Shown here piece after piece: positions 46,919 through 57,804 of a stretch of 64,000 nucleotides of DNA. This DNA is from Curvularia sp. ZM96. Its lineage: Eukaryota; Ascomycota; Dothideomycetes; Pleosporales; Pleosporaceae. The notes beneath the pieces are model-generated. The model had not been told where the DNA came from. It made no database searches and worked only from the letters and a program-made list of their open reading frames with translations. Every line of letters begins with the position of its first letter. Position 1 is the stretch's first letter. The position numbers and the translations under genes are program-made. The stretch spans positions 496,001 through 560,000 of the forward strand of contig JAJGBQ010000006.1 in NCBI GenBank assembly GCA_022457065.1, read 5' to 3'.

Positions 46919-49900
46919 TCAAAATGTTGCCCCTGCGCTCAATCTGCCATTGGCGCTAGTACTACGAGTTGTGCTAGTCTTACTAGCTGCACTACCCGCT
47001 CTTTTAATCGATTTTTCTATCAGTCCATTCAGCAGGCGATCCAGTTCGCCGCTCAAACCTTGCATGGTCTTCATCTCCTCGGCAAGATAGTCCTTCATGA
47101 GTGGATGGTCAGGTCCAACCGGTACAACACCAGTAGTGTCGTTGATAACGACGAGCATGTCTCTAATTTCGCTGCCGTCATCGAGATAGGCACGCAGTGA
47201 AGCATCAGACCAGGCAGGGAGTATGGTACTCTCTGAAGAAGCAGGAGGAGACGGCTCGGATTCTTCGACGGGGATGGGTGCGGGTCGTGCGGGAGGAGGG
47301 ATAGTGGGATTGGACGCGACTTGCGTAGGGGAAGTGTTCCCCGACTGAGACCGTAGGGCATTGGTGCTGTCCTGAGTGGTTTTCGTGGGACTGTCGTCGG
47401 GCGTTGGCGTCGATATCGGTGAGTTCGTCTCTTGGCTTGAGCTATCGGTAGAGAGACCTGGGGTATGATGAGAATCAACTTCTCTGTCTGCCCTGTTTTC
47501 TTTCTGAGCTGCTTGCACATCGGCAACAGAGATATGCACGGGCGATTCTGAGAGGCGTCCAGCGGATTCTGAACGCTGAGCCTCATTCGATTTACGTTCA
47601 GCTTCAGGGTCTGCAAAAGGATCATTGCTTTCATCCGAGTCGAAGTCATCCAACTGCACACGCTGCTTGGCCTTGGTGACCTTTTCGCGCTTCACCTCTC
47701 CTTCGTGTTGAGTCTTCATCAGACCGTTGAAGGGGTTCTTTGAGTTGGTAGAGGTCGACGCTGAAACTGAGGCAGTCTGCTCCGCGGCAGAAGCTTTGTC
47801 TACGTCGTCCTGCTCTGGCGGTACCAAGCGCATCGAGGAGGTGGTCTGTTGTGCGACAGGCTCTTCATTGGCTGTATCCATATCATCACCTTGATCCATG
47901 TCTGTAGGGCTCTCGGTCTTCAAGATACCCTTTGTCTTGATTGGAGATTCGTCACGGTGAGTTGGGCGTTTTTGCGCTTTGTTCTTGCTTGACTGTCTCA
48001 AGGGTGCAGGTGCGATCACCTGCTCATTTGATGGCCGTTCTGTGAGTTCGTCCGAGGGTTTCGATTGTGGTGAGCTGCGATCGACCTCCTCCGACTTGTC
48101 GACATCGCTGTCCATCGAATCTTGTGGGCCTTTGCCCTTCTTGTCTTTACGCTTGAACAACCCACTGAGCATACCCGATTTCTTCTCTTTCTTTCTCTTG
48201 TCATCCTTGACCTTATCTGCAAAACCATTCTTCTCCAAGCTCTCCAGACTTGCCCCACGTTCCCGAGAGCCTGTTGTTGAGGAACTTGAGTCGTCGCGAA
48301 GAATGTTGGGAGTGAGGGTGATTTTGCGTGTTTCGGTATTGTCGTCTTTGAAGAAAGAGTCGGTGTTGCGGAGTGTGCCGTTGCGCGATACCTTGGGGTC
48401 CAACGGTCGATCCAGGTTGTCTTCGCTTCCTCGTTGTCCCTCCTGTTTGTTAGAGTCGTCACTGGAGCGCCGTGCGTCGCCATCTGGTTGGGCGTTGCCA
48501 TCTTTCTTTGCGCCGTTAACCTTGAGCGGCTGCACTTGCAGATCCTCGTCTTGAGACGAATTGCTGTTCTGTGCTGCAGCCTGCTGCTGCTGTTGCATTT
48601 CTTTTGGTTCAGGACCTCCGAAAAGTTCGCCCTCGCCCTCGTCCGAAGAGTAGTCATAGTCGGATGCCTCAACATAGGTCGGTGGTGCGAATTGTACCGT
48701 CTTTGCATTCCTCCGCCGCATAGCCTTTTTGAGTGGGTTCTTAGTCTTCTCGGCGGTGTCACCAAGCATTGTCGCAGAGAGGTCGATATTCCTATGCTTG
48801 TTGAGGCGAGCGAGACGCTCCGTGGGTGTTTCAATGTGTTCCGCGGGTAGATAGCCTTGACTGGTCAGCTAAGCACGACACCTTGGCCGTTGATACATAC
48901 CGATGCTGTTGTCCTTGGAAACTCGCACCAACCACCAGTAGCTGTTGCTGTCATCTAGCAGCACCATTGTGTCACCTTTGGTCGCATTTGCTTGACCTTC
49001 TACCGTCGCAACGAATGTGTGTAGAGCGTAGACGAATTCGAAATCAATGTCCTCTGTTTCTCGTAAGCATTCGCCTCCCCAGCCTGAGTCGATAAATCGG
49101 GAATCATGAGAAAAGGAGACGTCATTGGATGCATCATCCTTGTTTTGGTCAAGGTCCTCGTCCCAGGAATCGGCATCACTGTCGGTAGTCCAAGAATCGG
49201 AGTCCAAGTGGTCTTCTTCGTTGTATTGAGACGTGAGCCAATGTGTCTCGTTCACTTGCTCAGGTGAGCTCGGTTCGCAATCCAAGAACGGGTCGTCTGA
49301 GATGTCGAGCAAGGAACGGCTGATGGGTCTCAGTGTGTTCCTGAGCTGTTCCTCATCGAGTTCGGAAATGAGTGATGCTTCCGAGTCCTCGCTCATCAGC
49401 TTCATCAGCTGCAGGCGCCTTTCGATTACCTTCAGGTGGATGGTCCTCGGGCTCATACTCACGTCTAAATTGGTATCGTCTTCTTCGCCTGGTGCAATGG
49501 TGGTCCTTGTCCCGATATACTCACCAAGATGATGCTCCGTTGACAGGTTTTCCATGGATTGAAGTGAATGAAAAGAAATGGGGGTGGATGAAGATTGAAA
49601 TCTTGACAAAGGAGAGCTGTCGGACGATGAGACACTGGGAGGTTTTGCAGCGTCGACAGAAATGGGAAAATGAGTGGGTGTGTTTGTAAAAGGTGATGAA
49701 GAAGCGACTGTGGACGGCAAGGGCGAAGATCGCGGAGTCAGAGACTGGTGTCTTGCCGGCCAGGTCACGGGAGAATAAGTTGAAAAATACCCACCATCGT
49801 CTATAGAGGGCGAACTCGAGATTTTGTCCATCATGTCGTCGTCCATGTCTTCGTCCACATCGGCATCCTGCATGTCGGCGTCATCACCGTCGCCAAGCGC

Positions 49901-50277
49901 ACCGCCGTTCAACCTCACGGCTTGTTCATCGTGCGAAGCATGATGTCCCTGGGCGTTGTTCGTGATGGTGCGGTCGTCGTCGGAGCCGGGGTCGTCCCGA
50001 AGCGTGTTGTTAGCATGGCCCCAGGCATCTTGCAGGCGTGCCTCCTCGGAAGAACGCTCCTTCTCTACACTGCGAATGGCGGCCTGCTGATGGGGCGCTG
50101 CTGGACCTATTCCAAGAGGCGCTGGGTGCTCGGGTTGGTGGGAATGATCCTGGGCGGTCGGGGCTGTCTTATCCTGCAGGTCAATCGTGTCTTTGGACTT
50201 GTATTAGCCTCTACAGATCGGAGCGCATCCACATTGGCCGCGTGCCTACCTGCTCTGATAATGTGAGGGCGCGTCAT
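46919..50277 (-). CDS. SH3-domain polarity factor, Tea4/Bud14-like
   Basis: Cell-end marker that links microtubule-delivered polarity cues to actin nucleation and recruits protein phosphatase 1 in yeasts. Three exons, complement(46919..48855, 48901..50190, 50250..50277), 1084 aa. The 28-nt first exon encodes MTRPHIIRA, joined through a 59-nt intron to DTIDLQDK, the family's N-terminus. The conserved acidic run (DVDEDMDDDMMDKISSSPSI) comes next. The SH3 domain is at about 392-448 (FEFVYALHTFVATVEGQANA, SYWWLVRV, split by intron 2 at SIG|YLPAEHIETP). It is followed by TERLARLNKHRNIDLSATM and a PP1-docking RVxF-type motif, KTVQF (491-495). The rest is a long disordered Ser/Asp/Glu-rich tail with a C-terminal helix around MLVVINDTTGVVPVGPDHPL. 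Intron 1 uses an AAAG acceptor, which is the least certain junction. Confidence 0.9.
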
Positions 50278-51461
50278 CCTAGCTCATACCTCGCGGCGTC
50301 GTCAATGTTTGGGGGCTGGCGGGCGCTGAGTGACGGCCAAGCGAAGTGCGGCGCAGTTGGTCGGAGCGGCTCGCACAGGGACACAGGAAGCCCCTTCGGC
50401 GTTGCTTTGGCAGTGCAAACAAAGGGTGCCCGATCGCGTCCGTCGTCCAGCGGCAGAATCACAGGCGTCGCATGCGTTCGTGGGTCGTCTGTCGAGGGGG
50501 AAACGGCCGGGGCAGCGGCGGCAGAGCGGAGTTGGAGTGCTGATGTGTGACGGACATGCAAGTGTCGGAGGCGCAGCCGGCTGGGCGAGGCGGTGCAGGC
50601 GAGTGAATAGCAATGCTGGCGGCGTGCCAGGCTTGGACTCGTCGGGAGCGGCGGGGGGTGTAGGTGAGGCGGTTGGTGTCGCCGTCGTCGGTGGTGGTTG
50701 TGTGCAGCCAGGCCAGAGGAGGGCGGATTATTTTGGCGTGTCGTCGCCGGGTCGCAGCGTCCCCAAACGCACAAGCCGCCCCTGCCCTGTTCTGAGTTCT
50801 GAAACACGTCGCCTGGCCTTGTTGCACCACATTGGTGCATCACTAGCCTAAGCGCTAGCCTGTTCCTGGGCGTCACGCCCCTCAAAAGGAGATGCGGCTC
50901 GGTCCTTTTCCATAACTGCAACTCAAAAGCCCCTCTTTGCAGAAACAGGAACACTTGCTTTGCGGCCCCGCTATCCTGCTTGTGCAGAGACGCCGGCTCT
51001 GCTACCAGGGACTAAAATCGCGTTGGTCAACGTCATGGATGCTGCTAGTCCGCCACCTCATCCATGGATTGCGTTACTGTTACGCTGATCCACAGCCCAG
51101 CCGTACCAGCAAAACCCGTGGACTGCCATCACGTGCCGTCACTCAGTCAAGGATACCCAGGGCAGATTGTTTGTGGCCTTTGTGTTTGTTTCAATGCCCA
51201 TTAAACAGTCATCTTATCGTCGCACGTCAAAACGAGTTGCCCATGGATCTCCTAGCTATGAGCATGCTATTTGAAATTATATGCAATCAACGATACAATT
51301 TCCCATTATGAACTTCAATGGTGCTATTACGTATTCGTCTTGTCCAGTCCTGGCGTGATACATACCGTCTTTGCCCTCATCTGTTGATTATTCACACATA
51401 TATATACATTGTCAAGTATGCTGTCCTACCTCTTTGTCCAGCTCTTCTGCTCTTGTGAAAC
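50278..51461. other. intergenic, promoter of Tea4-like gene
   Basis: About 1.2 kb. GC-rich up to about 50800, AT-rich near 51270-51420. Long frames on both strands (for example 50274-50954, -) are Pro/Arg/His-rich and overlap the presumed 5' leader, so I do not call them genes. Beyond 50900 it is the 3' flank of the HET gene. Confidence 0.4.
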
Positions 51462-53279
51462 CTATGGTAGAGGTACGCTGGAATCTGAAGAATAACTAGC
51501 GAGGTTAATCTCAGGTTCGTCATTTCTCCGGTGGAAGCATGAAGAGCCATCCCATGCACATATCACTCTGTTGACATACTCTTTTATCATGTCTTTCGTC
51601 TTGTCGTGTCCCTCGAGCTCGTTCAGAATCCACCCAAAAATTAGGGCATCCTCTGGTAACCATCTGCTATTAAACCCTTTGTAGCCATAGCGACGGCATG
51701 CTGTTCGCAATATCTCGTAATAATTTTCGACGTGAAACGTCTGCCCTATCACGTTATACTTCCTACCTTCTGACCTCCTAACTACAAAGCCCACGGGAAA
51801 TGTTTCTTGCGAGGTTAGACGGTCAAATACCACCCAGTCACCACACCTAGTGCCGCGAGGTGCTGTGATTGAGAATGTTTTTGGAACCCCCACAAGATGC
51901 AGACTACGGCACCCCTCATGCTCTCTTGCTGACACGTACATGCTAAAATAATTGCCATTGACAGGCTTCGACAATCCCAAGTCTTCCTCATCCGCAGATA
52001 TCTCTATACCTTCCCAATCCCTGTCCCCATGGAGAAAGCGGTGACGACTTTTATGGTTTGACCAGTCCTCTGGCCGGAGTGTACTACAACGCAAAGCGAG
52101 GGCATTACGGAGAGATGCGTCCTCTCTAGTGACTTGGAAGTAGCGGCATAATCTTTCTGCATCGTAATAGCAAGGAAATATGAAGGGTATGCTGATGAGT
52201 TTAAGAGCCTCCAAAGCAACCTCGAATCGGTCCTTTGTATAATCTGGCTTGGGGACGGTGATATCTTCAGCTAGCTGACCAACAACGGACAAAATACCAA
52301 ATAACCGATCTCGTGGGTCAGCGCACTGCAGATCGGGATCGAGCAGTATTTTTCGGAGTTCGTGTTTCTCTGCGTGTTTCTCTGCTGTGTAGGCGACATG
52401 CAGGAGGGATGGCGAAGTGCCGAGGCTTACAAACATTGATTGCATTGCCTGTGAAGTTTTTGTCCGAGAGGACGCCACTGTACGCCGAGTAAGATTTGCA
52501 AGTGGCATTGCGAACCGTGAACAGGACCATAGGTTGTTGCCCCAGATTTCTAGAAGCCTGTACAGAGCTAAGAAGTCTTCGGCGGCCTCTACAGTTACCC
52601 CAAAGCAATATGACACACTTCGAGCCAAATAAAGTTCTTGAATGATCCAGAAACGCTTGAAATAAGGTCGTCGCACGAATGAGCAGAATGACTGGTAGAG
52701 CCTTTGACGCATCTTGGGTTTCATGGATAGAAGGCAGCGAAAGAGGAGTCTGTTATGTTTCTGAATCGGATTGTTCCAAAGATCAGATGACCACTTATCG
52801 TTTCCCAATCCATTAACGCTCGTCAACAACGAACGATATTTCTTAATAATTTGTGGGAGAAACTGGCTATCATCTTTGTGCGGTCCAACACACGCCAAAA
52901 CGTGCTTCGCGCCCGAGTAGATTTGGCCCATGATTCCGACTTGATGATTCTTTTCTTCTGTCGTCTGTGCAATACAGATGGCGTCGACCCAAAAGTATTT
53001 ACTTGTCTTACTTGCGAAAGCTTGCTGGAGGACATATTCACAGTTGCGCCGCACGATCAGCGGCCTGCCGTTGACAGTAATCTCAGTCGTGTCGGTCGGA
53101 TCACCCCAAGTATACGATATCGCGTAGTATGGTGGTGCATTGTCGATGGGCCAAGCTGAGATTTCACACTCGACGTGTTGCCCAAAATCGCCGCGAATGA
53201 TGTGCAGGAGTCGGAAATGTGAAGTGTGTTCGGGAAGTGGGTCGTGCTCGAAAGCGGGAGGCGGGGTTCCGGTAGTCAT
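51462..53279 (-). CDS. HET-domain (heterokaryon incompatibility) protein
   Basis: Member of the large fungal HET family, which includes allorecognition and programmed-cell-death effectors; many members have unknown roles. Single exon, 605 aa from the ATG at 53279 (the frame is open further upstream but without an ATG). The HET domain covers about residues 51-220 with its three conserved blocks: YAISYTWGDPT, KYFWVDAICIAQTTEEKNHQ and VGIMGQIYSGAKHVLACVGP. The remainder shows DPRDRLFGILSV (the common conserved DxRDrifaLlgl-like block after the HET domain) and a C-terminal region ending FGWILNELE. No NACHT or repeat domain is attached. The coding sequence is intact, with no RIP-type stops. Confidence 0.9.
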   Translation of the reverse strand: MTTGTPPPAFEHDPLPEHTSHFRLLHIIRGDFGQHVECEISAWPIDNAPPYYAISYTWGDPTDTTEITVNGRPLIVRRNCEYVLQQAFASKTSKYFWVDAICIAQTTEEKNHQVGIMGQIYSGAKHVLACVGPHKDDSQFLPQIIKKYRSLLTSVNGLGNDKWSSDLWNNPIQKHNRLLFRCLLSMKPKMRQRLYQSFCSFVRRPYFKRFWIIQELYLARSVSYCFGVTVEAAEDFLALYRLLEIWGNNLWSCSRFAMPLANLTRRTVASSRTKTSQAMQSMFVSLGTSPSLLHVAYTAEKHAEKHELRKILLDPDLQCADPRDRLFGILSVVGQLAEDITVPKPDYTKDRFEVALEALKLISIPFIFPCYYDAERLCRYFQVTREDASLRNALALRCSTLRPEDWSNHKSRHRFLHGDRDWEGIEISADEEDLGLSKPVNGNYFSMYVSAREHEGCRSLHLVGVPKTFSITAPRGTRCGDWVVFDRLTSQETFPVGFVVRRSEGRKYNVIGQTFHVENYYEILRTACRRYGYKGFNSRWLPEDALIFGWILNELEGHDKTKDMIKEYVNRVICAWDGSSCFHRRNDEPEINLASYSSDSSVPLP

Positions 53280-54162
53280 CGTTATGGGGCTATGGGAAAT
53301 AGCTAGAATGCTTATCGGAACCAATACAGCTACAGCGAGGGCAACGTCTGTAGTTCTTGTGACTTTAGGAAGAGGGATTGGAAGTGAAGTCGGACGCTGT
53401 GACAGGAGGCTTCAGCTACAGGACGCCTGACTCGTTTCCACAACAAGGCTGACCAAGCGCATTTGTTCTGCACATGGAGAGTCCAGCTCAGCCTAGGTAC
53501 CGCTATCAAAGCCGCGGGTTTGGGCCAAACGGAGACAGAAAAACCGAAGCATGTGTGGCTATGTCAGCCACCAATTTGCCCCTCATCCTGCTGCGGATGG
53601 ATGCATCAAAGTAGGTCACTCGCCTGAAGGCAGCCGTAAGCCTCAATAAGCTAGGCATCCCGAGATAGGATCAGCGTCTGTTCTTATCCGTGCGCACCAC
53701 AACATCGCCCCGCTGGTTGTCTGGAATACTCTGAAGTCCTGGAAAACATGTCACGTTCATTATACCCTCAATCTCAGTAAGCGCTAGGTAAACAGAAAAT
53801 ATGCCATGATAGCCGCCCATCTTCCATAGCCCAGCTCTCAAAATACTCGCTGCCTGTTCTTCTAATTTTGTTACATGAGAGCCTGGCATCAGATCTAACT
53901 TGCCAACTTGAGATATATAGTGCGAATGATGCCAAGGGTGTAGAAAGAAACCCTTATTTCTAGCGCTTGATTATCGCCTAGATACTCCGTACTTCCCCAA
54001 CATATTGCGGGTGCTGAAGAGGCTAAATTGAATACATTACTGAATACTATCTTAATAGAAAAGAAAAGAGGATACCAAGTAGTTCACTGATCGGAAACCC
54101 CTGAAATCGAACCAAGGAAATGTGGCAGTGAAGATGCTTGCCCAAAACCCTTTATCCAGCTC
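53280..54162. other. intergenic region
   Basis: About 0.9 kb upstream of the HET gene and downstream of the dioxygenase gene (both -). AT-richer between 53880 and 54100. No supported gene; the 72-codon frame at 53671-53889 (-) has no recognised motif. Confidence 0.4.
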
Positions 54163-55341
54163 TTACGTTCCACTCTCTTTCCCCTTAGCCAACCTCTTTC
54201 TCTGAGCATCTCTTGCCTCTTTATCGATATTGATATTGAAACATTGGCTCCTGATCATTTGAAACAGTGCACCTGCAGTGGTATCCTTCATCGGCTGCTC
54301 CCACTTTCCTGTGATGGGCGTTTCAAGTGCATCCGAATCGACGAGTGTAGGGTCATGAGCGCGCAGTACGAAGACGATCGAATGGCGGTACTTCTTCTCC
54401 GCAAAATCTGCTTCACTCGCAGAAGACAATGTCTGCGGTTTACCATACGCCACAACTCTATGTCCACCTGCCGCTAACCTACCATTCGCCAGCCTCGCCA
54501 ACTGCCGCCCGAACAGCATCGACGCTCCCTTTCGACCGCTCCTCTCTACTTCCCTCTCTACATCGAACCACGCAACTCCGTCCCAAACTTCCAGCCCAGG
54601 CGTATCTCCCACAACCACACTGATCAATCCCAGATCCGCATGTGCTTCAGCGACAACCTTCTCTTCCCACCCCTCATACCTAAACAACCTCAACATGGTC
54701 GCCGTCTTACCTTCCTCTTCCTCAGGCATCCTCGCACACGGCCCTACAAACCGTCGTAATCCCTCATCTTCACCATCAGGTAGTCCAAGCGCCGTCGACA
54801 CACGGCCCAGGGTACTCGAGCAGTACTGTCCCACAAGATCCCAGTACCGCTGCGCAGGCGCGCGTAAGACTTCAGGACAATAAGCCAGCGTGCGCAGGGT
54901 GATGAATTCTTTTTCACCTGGAACTCTGGACCATCCCTCCTCGGGACCGAGACGGTGCTTCCAATGCTTCTTTTCTGTGTCTGGGAGGTCGAAGAAGGCT
55001 TGACTGGCAGCGAAGAGGTCTTGATAGGCGGTTTCGAGTGGGTGTGGTTTCAGTGGCGGGGCTGTTTCTGAAGACTCAATTCCTCTTGAAGTCTCTGGGG
55101 ATGTGATTGTGGTCCAACCGAATTCGAACAGGGCATTTTGGTGTTCTGGGAGTACAAGCGGAACGGGCGCACGAATGAGAGGTGGTCTTTTGTTTTGCGG
55201 CTGTGGTTCTGATTGCTGTTTTTGCTGCTGCTGCGGAGCTTCGTGCTTTGAAACCGATTGTTTCTTTGAACGCAGATGTGAGATGATGTTGGAGACGGAA
55301 AAGTGCGGTTCAGATGACTTTGGAGCCAGCGTGGTAGCCAT
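54163..55341 (-). CDS. 2-oxoglutarate/Fe(II) dioxygenase, isopenicillin-N-synthase-like fold
   Basis: Uncharacterised oxygenase of the DIOX_N/2OG-FeII_Oxy superfamily. Single exon, 392 aa. The likely metal ligands are His234 and Asp236 (EAHADLGL) and His294 (GGHRVVAYG), and the 2OG-binding RxS pair is Arg319-His-Ser321 (KKYRHSIVFVLRAHDP). Residues 100-170 resemble the DIOX_N helix bundle (FAASQAFFDLPDTEKKHW, EKEFITLR). The N-terminus has a Gln-rich tract (EAPQQQQKQQSEPQPQ), probably disordered, and the C-terminus is basic. There is no biosynthetic cluster around it, so the substrate is unknown. It could be a housekeeping fungal orphan or a tailoring enzyme. Confidence 0.82.
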   Translation of the reverse strand: MATTLAPKSSEPHFSVSNIISHLRSKKQSVSKHEAPQQQQKQQSEPQPQNKRPPLIRAPVPLVLPEHQNALFEFGWTTITSPETSRGIESSETAPPLKPHPLETAYQDLFAASQAFFDLPDTEKKHWKHRLGPEEGWSRVPGEKEFITLRTLAYCPEVLRAPAQRYWDLVGQYCSSTLGRVSTALGLPDGEDEGLRRFVGPCARMPEEEEGKTATMLRLFRYEGWEEKVVAEAHADLGLISVVVGDTPGLEVWDGVAWFDVEREVERSGRKGASMLFGRQLARLANGRLAAGGHRVVAYGKPQTLSSASEADFAEKKYRHSIVFVLRAHDPTLVDSDALETPITGKWEQPMKDTTAGALFQMIRSQCFNINIDKEARDAQRKRLAKGKESGT

Positions 55342-55660
55342 GTTTTCGCGCTGTAGCTTTCACTTCGTGAAGGATACTCCGCAAATACATCGAATGCGAA
55401 AAGTGCGATCAAGTTCAATCAACCCGTAGAGTGTCAAGTAAGGTTATAATAGAGCTGGTGCGACGATAACTAAGAGGTGGTGTTGAAGAAAGGTGCGTGA
55501 CGTTATGGATATGAAGCCAAGCCACAATTGCACAGCCCCTCCAGGAAGCCTACCGGTCACGCTAGGCGCATCACCACAACGGGAATACAGGCACCAAACA
55601 GATGGGCATGAGGCCTTCGCAGCTTCACAAATGGTCTCTTAATTTCAATTCAGCTACACG
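55342..55660. other. short intergenic region
   Basis: 319 bp between the dioxygenase start and the IBA57-like stop (both -). It should contain the dioxygenase promoter; nothing else seen. Confidence 0.45.
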
Positions 55661-56920
55661 TTACAGCCTCTGCCTATTCTTATCCCACAGTTCCCTTTCT
55701 CTCAACACAAACCAATCATACAGCAACGGTTTGACCTTGACAATACCATCTTTCGTTTCACACCCAAACTCCATTCCAGGCTTCCACGTGCCTCCCTCAG
55801 CACTAACTTTCATATGGGTCATGTTCTCTAGGCGGCACATGGCAAGTCCTACACTACCGATACCAGCTACAAATTTGCCAGTCGCACGTCCCTTCTTGAT
55901 ATTACCGCTTTCGTCGAGTTGCTTTATGTCGGTGCCAGACTCAGGAAGGGTGACCGACGTAGAGGTTGAGTAAAGTTCGACCGGTAAGATGCGCTTTCGT
56001 ACAATGCCTGTATGTTTCGTCCGGATTGTAAGCTCTTGGCCGACGTAGCAGCCTTTCTTAAAATCTATGCCCTGGCAAAGATCGATGTTGCATTCCATTG
56101 GAAGAGCGCTCTCCCGTGGTATCTCGATATGCCCCTCTGGAATGCCGTTTCGGTAGCGTTGAAGATGGTACTCCTGGACGTCTGCTGGCTGCGCTCCTTC
56201 TACTATTGTTTCGGCATTTGCGCTCACAAGATATCTATGCATCTGTGGTGCGCGGGGATCCTTCAGATGAGCAATGAGAGCGCCGGTATTGGCTTGTTCA
56301 ATCACAGATCCCCAAGCTGACCACACGCGAACCTGGCCTTCGCTCACATCCTCGATTTGAATCTTGCTTCTCAACTTGTGGCGTTTCAAGTGCTTTTTTA
56401 GAGCCTCCATCTCGGCCCCATCGACTTCGATGTAGCATGCCCAATGTCCTTTCTCCGCTACAAGCTCCGGCCACACCCACACAAAAACATCCCATAGCAC
56501 TCTTCCCCGCGCATCCAGAAAAGCAGAGTAGAAAGATGATTCGTGGCCCGGATCGACGTTGTTTGTGATTAGGCCTTGTAGAAACTTTGCGGTATCGGGC
56601 CCGGAGAGAGAGATTAAACGACGATGCGGGAGTGACGCAAAGCCTGAGCTTGCGACGTGTGGTGCTTGACTGGATGTCGAGTAATGACGCAAAATAGTAT
56701 TTCTCTGAGTCAGATCAAATTTTCCAGACAGGGCGGAAGTTCGACCTCGAAAATGTGGATGCGACGTCGATTGGCATGAGTCTTCATCACGCGAGGATGC
56801 TGTGTTGCTAAGATATCGCGTGCCGAAAGCTGACTTGCGTATGAAGCTTAGACTGATACGACACGTTGCGCATACAAATCTCGCATTGCGCGCGTGTGCG
56901 CCTACAGATAGAGGCGCCAT
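55661..56920 (-). CDS. IBA57: mitochondrial Fe-S assembly factor IBA57/CAF17
   Basis: Folate-binding YgfZ/GcvT-family protein of the mitochondrial matrix, needed with ISCA1/ISCA2 to build [4Fe-4S] clusters for aconitase and lipoate synthase. Single exon, 419 aa. The first 80 residues are Arg/Ser-rich and poor in acids at the start (MAPLSVGAHARNARF...), fitting a mitochondrial presequence. The fold begins at HRRLISLSGPDTAKFLQGLI and FLDARGRVLWD. The YgfZ signature is KGCYVGQELTIR (about 289-300, with the conserved Cys). The C-terminal part includes IKKGRATGKFVAGIGSVGLA. The promoter side runs into the repeat island: a 119-bp repeat copy begins 43 bp upstream of the ATG. Confidence 0.94.
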   Translation of the reverse strand: MAPLSVGAHARNARFVCATCRISLSFIRKSAFGTRYLSNTASSRDEDSCQSTSHPHFRGRTSALSGKFDLTQRNTILRHYSTSSQAPHVASSGFASLPHRRLISLSGPDTAKFLQGLITNNVDPGHESSFYSAFLDARGRVLWDVFVWVWPELVAEKGHWACYIEVDGAEMEALKKHLKRHKLRSKIQIEDVSEGQVRVWSAWGSVIEQANTGALIAHLKDPRAPQMHRYLVSANAETIVEGAQPADVQEYHLQRYRNGIPEGHIEIPRESALPMECNIDLCQGIDFKKGCYVGQELTIRTKHTGIVRKRILPVELYSTSTSVTLPESGTDIKQLDESGNIKKGRATGKFVAGIGSVGLAMCRLENMTHMKVSAEGGTWKPGMEFGCETKDGIVKVKPLLYDWFVLRERELWDKNRQRL

Positions 56921-57804
56921 GGTGTTGTTCGAATGTGGATGAAGTTCAGAGATCTAGCAGAGAGCTCTGACGACATATCCGAGATGTCTCGGCTTTTGCG
57001 GAGTTAACAACCTAATAAGACATCACTGTCTCCACGTGCAATACAATTCATGTTAATAAAGCAACAGGATCTAATTGCCATGAGTAATTGCTATCTTTTC
57101 ATTCTAACTGATTGTTTGTGCTTCAAACATGTCATTGAGAGCACTGGTGCCTTTGACATCCATTCCTAGTGTCAACTACCGTGCAACGGCATTTGAGAGG
57201 CGGGCAACAATTATTGCTCTTATTAGGGCAATCATCTACAAGCTTATATATTAGCAACCTAACTTCAGTATAATAGTATGCTAATAACAGCTAGCTTACC
57301 ATCTAGAGCTAAGCATGCTATCACCTGCCTCTCCATCAATTCAGGAATGTGTATTGCCGTAGTAACTTTTATTAGGTTAGCAGGCTATAGAATAGAGGGG
57401 CGCTAATAACTAACTACTACTAAGTGCTGCTAAAGCAGCAAGAAGTACGTTTACTTTCATTGCGACTTGTGAGTAGATTCTGTACAAGGGAAGAGGGAAG
57501 TAGGAGTGTATTGCTTGGAGAAGAACAATGAGACTCGCTATAACTTTAAGGAAGCGGGTGAAAGCAGAGAATTTGGAGGGTAGGAATTGCTATTTATCCT
57601 TTTCTTTTTCTAAATAGTCTCTATGTGAATTCCTAGGTCTTCCCTGCTACAAAGTTTACAGCTGTGAGCTCGGCGTGACGATGACAAGCTTAACGTCCGA
57701 TCATGAAGTCAAGTGCGATTAGCAACGTGAAACTCTATCGACTCTAGATATTAAGCCAAGCCTACAACTAATGCGAGCTTCGATTATTGAGTTAAGTGTA
57801 ATTA
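56921..57804. other. AT-rich repeat-derived segment
   Basis: Follows the IBA57 promoter. From about 57090 the sequence is AT-rich with many short TA-rich words (CTAATAACTAACTACTACTA near 57403) and no frame longer than a few dozen codons. This looks like decayed transposon sequence, possibly altered by RIP, but I cannot assign it to a family. Confidence 0.45.
56963..57081. repeat. left copy of a diverged direct repeat
   Basis: About 120 bp starting AGCTCTGACGACATATCC that reappears in the same orientation at 58687-58806 (AGCTCTAACGACATACCC). Shared blocks include GAGATGTCT/AAGATGTCT, AGACATCACTGT/AGACACCACTGT and GCAACA(G/A)GAT. I estimate roughly three-quarters identity, with many differences being transitions. 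This copy lies directly upstream of IBA57, inside its probable promoter. Confidence 0.75.

Noticed and set aside
50274..50954. 226-codon frame upstream of the Tea4-like gene
   Set aside because: Pro/Arg/His/Thr-rich, no domain, overlaps the likely 5' leader and runs in a GC-rich promoter.
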